5,426 nt of DNA, taken from positions 1 to 5,426 of the forward strand of contig JBNJEM010000552.1 in NCBI GenBank assembly GCA_051745935.1, in the 5' to 3' direction. Each line of letters opens with the position of its first letter. The stretch's first letter is position 1. Under the pieces are notes generated by a model that had not been told where the DNA came from, made no database searches, and saw only the letters and a list, made by a program, of their open reading frames with translations. Positions 4,885 through 5,426 of this stretch are shown here, piece after piece. Source of the stretch: JBNJEM01 sp051745935 (GTDB lineage Bacteria > Planctomycetota > Planctomycetia > Pirellulales > Pirellulaceae). A program made the position numbers and the translations under genes.

Positions 4885-5426
4885 ATGGACCAATACGTTG
4901 AACTGACTTACACGCAAGTTGCTTTAGCCACGCTGCTGATTGTCATCAACGGCGGAATTTCGGTGGCTTTGCACTTACGCCTGGAAAGGTCCCTGGCCGT
5001 CGCCGGACTCCGCACCGTGGTACAACTCCTGCTAGTGGGACTGGTGCTGGAATGGGTATTCCGCGTGGATCGGTGGTACGTGGTGCTCGGGTTGGCAACG
5101 ATCATGACTCTGATTGCCGGCGCCACCGCCGCCAGTCGCAACCAGCGGCGTTATCCGGGAATCTGGATTAACACGATACTCTCGGTATGGGCCAGCGCTT
5201 GGATCGTCACGTCCTTCGCCCTGTTCGCCGTCCTACAAGGCATCGACACATGGTACCAACCACAATACGCGATCCCGCTTCTGGGCATGGTGTTGGGCAA
5301 CACGCTCAACGGAGTTTCAGTCGGCTTGAACACGCTTACCGAATCGCTTGTCACGCGCCGGGAACAAGTGGAATCAAAGTTGGCTTTGGGAGCCACTCGC
5401 TGGGAAGCCGCCCGCGGACCGCTGCG
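4885..5426 (+). CDS. fetB: FetB/YbbM-type (UPF0014) ABC permease, 3' end cut by window
   Basis: The first 180 residues of an integral membrane permease of the UPF0014 family; family members have about 260 residues, so roughly 70 percent is visible and the frame is open to the window edge. Family hallmarks are GLRTVVQLLLVGLVLEWVF (41-59), the IPLLGMVLGNTLNGVSVGLN block (130-149) and the coupling-type EQVESKLALGATRWEAARGPL region (160-180). Membrane spans are likely at about 11-30, 45-59, 64-82, 96-119 and 128-148. The ATG follows the fetA TGA with no gap (TGA at 4882-4884, ATG at 4885), and GGAG lies 8 nt before it inside fetA, so the two are translationally coupled. With FetA it probably exports iron or another cytoplasmic substrate; the substrate here is inferred from E. 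coli. Confidence 0.93.
   Translation, partial: MDQYVELTYTQVALATLLIVINGGISVALHLRLERSLAVAGLRTVVQLLLVGLVLEWVFRVDRWYVVLGLATIMTLIAGATAASRNQRRYPGIWINTILSVWASAWIVTSFALFAVLQGIDTWYQPQYAIPLLGMVLGNTLNGVSVGLNTLTESLVTRREQVESKLALGATRWEAARGPL

Noticed and set aside
4536..5396. Minus-strand ORFs opposite fetA and fetB
   Set aside because: They are shadows of two genes with clear family motifs on the plus strand.

Overview
The window looks like chromosomal DNA of a planctomycete, probably Pirellulaceae-like. That is an inference from the style of the Flp pilin (leader ending SEDG, mature start PTAVEYAVML), the layout of the pilus genes, a moderately high GC content, and an intergenic repeat that encodes 'DKKM'-type peptides when read through. 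No rRNA or tRNA gene is available to confirm the lineage.

Right to left on the minus strand lies the start of a Tad/Flp (type IVc) pilus operon: the Flp major pilin (2847-3023), an intrinsic terminator just behind it (2778-2821), a previously uncalled 36-residue membrane microprotein ORF (2613-2723), the prepilin peptidase CpaA/TadV (1901-2485), a TadE-type minor pilin overlapping it by ATGA (1377-1904), and the CpaB/RcpC periplasmic assembly protein (131-1303). The terminator probably sets a high pilin-to-machinery ratio. The peptidase should process both Flp and TadE, which carry G|xxxxE cleavage sites. CpaB should work with the secretin, whose gene would be expected just beyond the left edge of the window. 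The first 130 bases are a non-coding gap with inverted and direct repeats.

Between the pilus operon and the next gene is about 1.2 kb (3024-4224) with no convincing gene but much structure: a weak promoter-like pair for flp, a nested inverted repeat (3368-3415), an imperfect hairpin made of two tandem 15-nt units facing two copies of themselves (3767-3841), imperfect 22-23-nt direct repeats either side of that hairpin (3742-3764 and 3925-3946), and two GC-rich stem-loops close to the next operon (4080-4127).

On the plus strand, divergent from the pilus genes, is a two-gene ABC exporter of the FetA-FetB (YbbL-YbbM, UPF0014) type, associated in E. coli with iron export. The ATPase (4225-4884) is complete. 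The permease starts on the base after the ATPase stop codon and runs off the right edge (4885-5426). The two operons look functionally unrelated.
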